Shown here in pieces: positions 6,336 through 6,699 of a stretch of DNA of 6,699 nucleotides. Position numbers and translations under genes: made by a program. Source of the DNA: Patescibacteria group bacterium (GTDB lineage: Bacteria; Patescibacteriota; Gracilibacteria; UBA1369; JAHJTR01); assembly GCA_018829865.1 (NCBI GenBank), contig JAHJTR010000227.1, positions 1-6,699 of the forward strand, in the 5' to 3' direction. A model generated the notes under the pieces. The model worked only from the letters and a program-made list of their open reading frames with translations. It had not been told where the DNA came from and searched no databases. Numbering within the stretch: position 1 is the stretch's first letter; every line of letters starts with the position of its first letter.

Positions 6336-6699
6336 GAAATTTATAAAAAAAATGTTGATTGGGGGTTTGTTGGTGCTGCCGTTTGTGGCCGTGATGTATT
6401 TAGGATATTTAGAGAATGCAGATAAAATTGATGCTAATAAAAATGCGTTCTCCGTGCCCCGGGGGCGGCTGAAAGAAATAAAATCAGTAATCTCCCCGGT
6501 GTATAGTTTTGTGGCTGAAAAAGATGATTTAAATCGCATTGATGTTGTTTTTGTTAATGGAAAAGGTTATTTCGATTTTATTTTATTTGATGAAAATGAT
6601 GAGCGTTTGTATTCTGAGAATTTCAACTTGGCGAGGAATTTAAATTACACGCCTTATGGTTTTAAATTTGGGCCAATAGCTGATTCGGAGAATAAAAAG
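6328..6699 (+). CDS. Membrane-anchored extracytoplasmic protein (3' end outside window)
   Basis: The frame opens at ATG 6328, overlaps the stop of the GT-C gene by 8 bases (ATGCTTAA) and stays open to the last base, giving the first 124 residues. A basic start (MLKKFIKK) leads into one hydrophobic helix (about 9-28), then a polar domain expected outside the membrane. From about residue 57 it alternates like beta strands (SFVAEKDDLNRIDVVFV, YFDFILFDENDERLYS) and reaches GFKFGPIADSENKK. This spacing, ending in an F-x-F-x-P-I-x-D-S motif, resembles beta-sandwich sensor or carbohydrate-binding-like domains seen in membrane glycosyltransferases; that likeness is from memory of the pattern. I do not recognise a named family. 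Co-translation with the GT-C protein suggests an accessory or substrate-binding subunit, or a second membrane protein with more helices beyond the window. The start is supported by the overlap and the anchor. Confidence 0.65.
   Translation, partial: MLKKFIKKMLIGGLLVLPFVAVMYLGYLENADKIDANKNAFSVPRGRLKEIKSVISPVYSFVAEKDDLNRIDVVFVNGKGYFDFILFDENDERLYSENFNLARNLNYTPYGFKFGPIADSENKK

Noticed and set aside
6189..6539. - strand frame opposite the GT-C end and the anchored protein
   Set aside because: The + strand frames carry the overlap, the membrane anchor and the motifs; the antisense product is compositionally shadow-like.
1..6699. Recoded UGA (glycine code of Gracilibacteria/Absconditabacteria)
   Set aside because: All genes read through to full family length with standard stops and no in-frame TGA has to be bridged, so there is no need for recoding.

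Overview
The window is A+T-rich bacterial DNA holding a surface-glycan assembly locus. There are five complete protein genes and one partial gene at each edge. No RNA gene, insertion sequence, CRISPR array or long repeat was found. All reading frames fit the standard bacterial code, and the five complete genes end in TAA or TAG. The A+T richness, the tight overlapping genes, the near absence of Shine-Dalgarno sites and the gene families present would suit a Candidate Phyla Radiation (Patescibacteria)-type genome. That placement is an inference from style; no marker gene is present to prove it.

Region 1 (1-2626, + strand) is a three-gene overlapping run. It holds the C-terminal end of a probable polysaccharide deacetylase, a DegT/DnrJ/EryC1/StrS-type PLP-dependent (sugar) aminotransferase, and a FemAB/GNAT-fold acyltransferase. 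The junctions overlap by 1 and 10 bases, so the three are very likely co-translated. Region 2 (2691-4902, - strand) is a two-gene run. An extended-SDR nucleotide-sugar epimerase of the UDP-glucuronate 4-epimerase type comes first, and a Wzx-like polytopic flippase follows with a 17-base overlap. Region 3 (4965-6699, + strand) is a DUF2142-like GT-C membrane glycosyltransferase overlapping by 8 bases a membrane-anchored extracytoplasmic protein that runs off the end of the window.

Regions 1 and 2 converge on a 64-base gap with no convincing terminator. Regions 2 and 3 diverge from a 62-base gap in which good sigma70-like promoters can be drawn on both strands with overlapping -10 boxes.

Together the genes describe a lipid-linked glycan route. 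The epimerase and aminotransferase shape activated sugars, the flippase moves the lipid-linked unit across the membrane, and the GT-C enzyme would transfer sugar on the outer face. The deacetylase and FemAB-like enzyme would tailor the glycan or peptidoglycan. Nothing here is proven to be a new system. The least described parts are the small extracytoplasmic partner of the GT-C protein and the deacetylase-aminotransferase-FemAB cassette.
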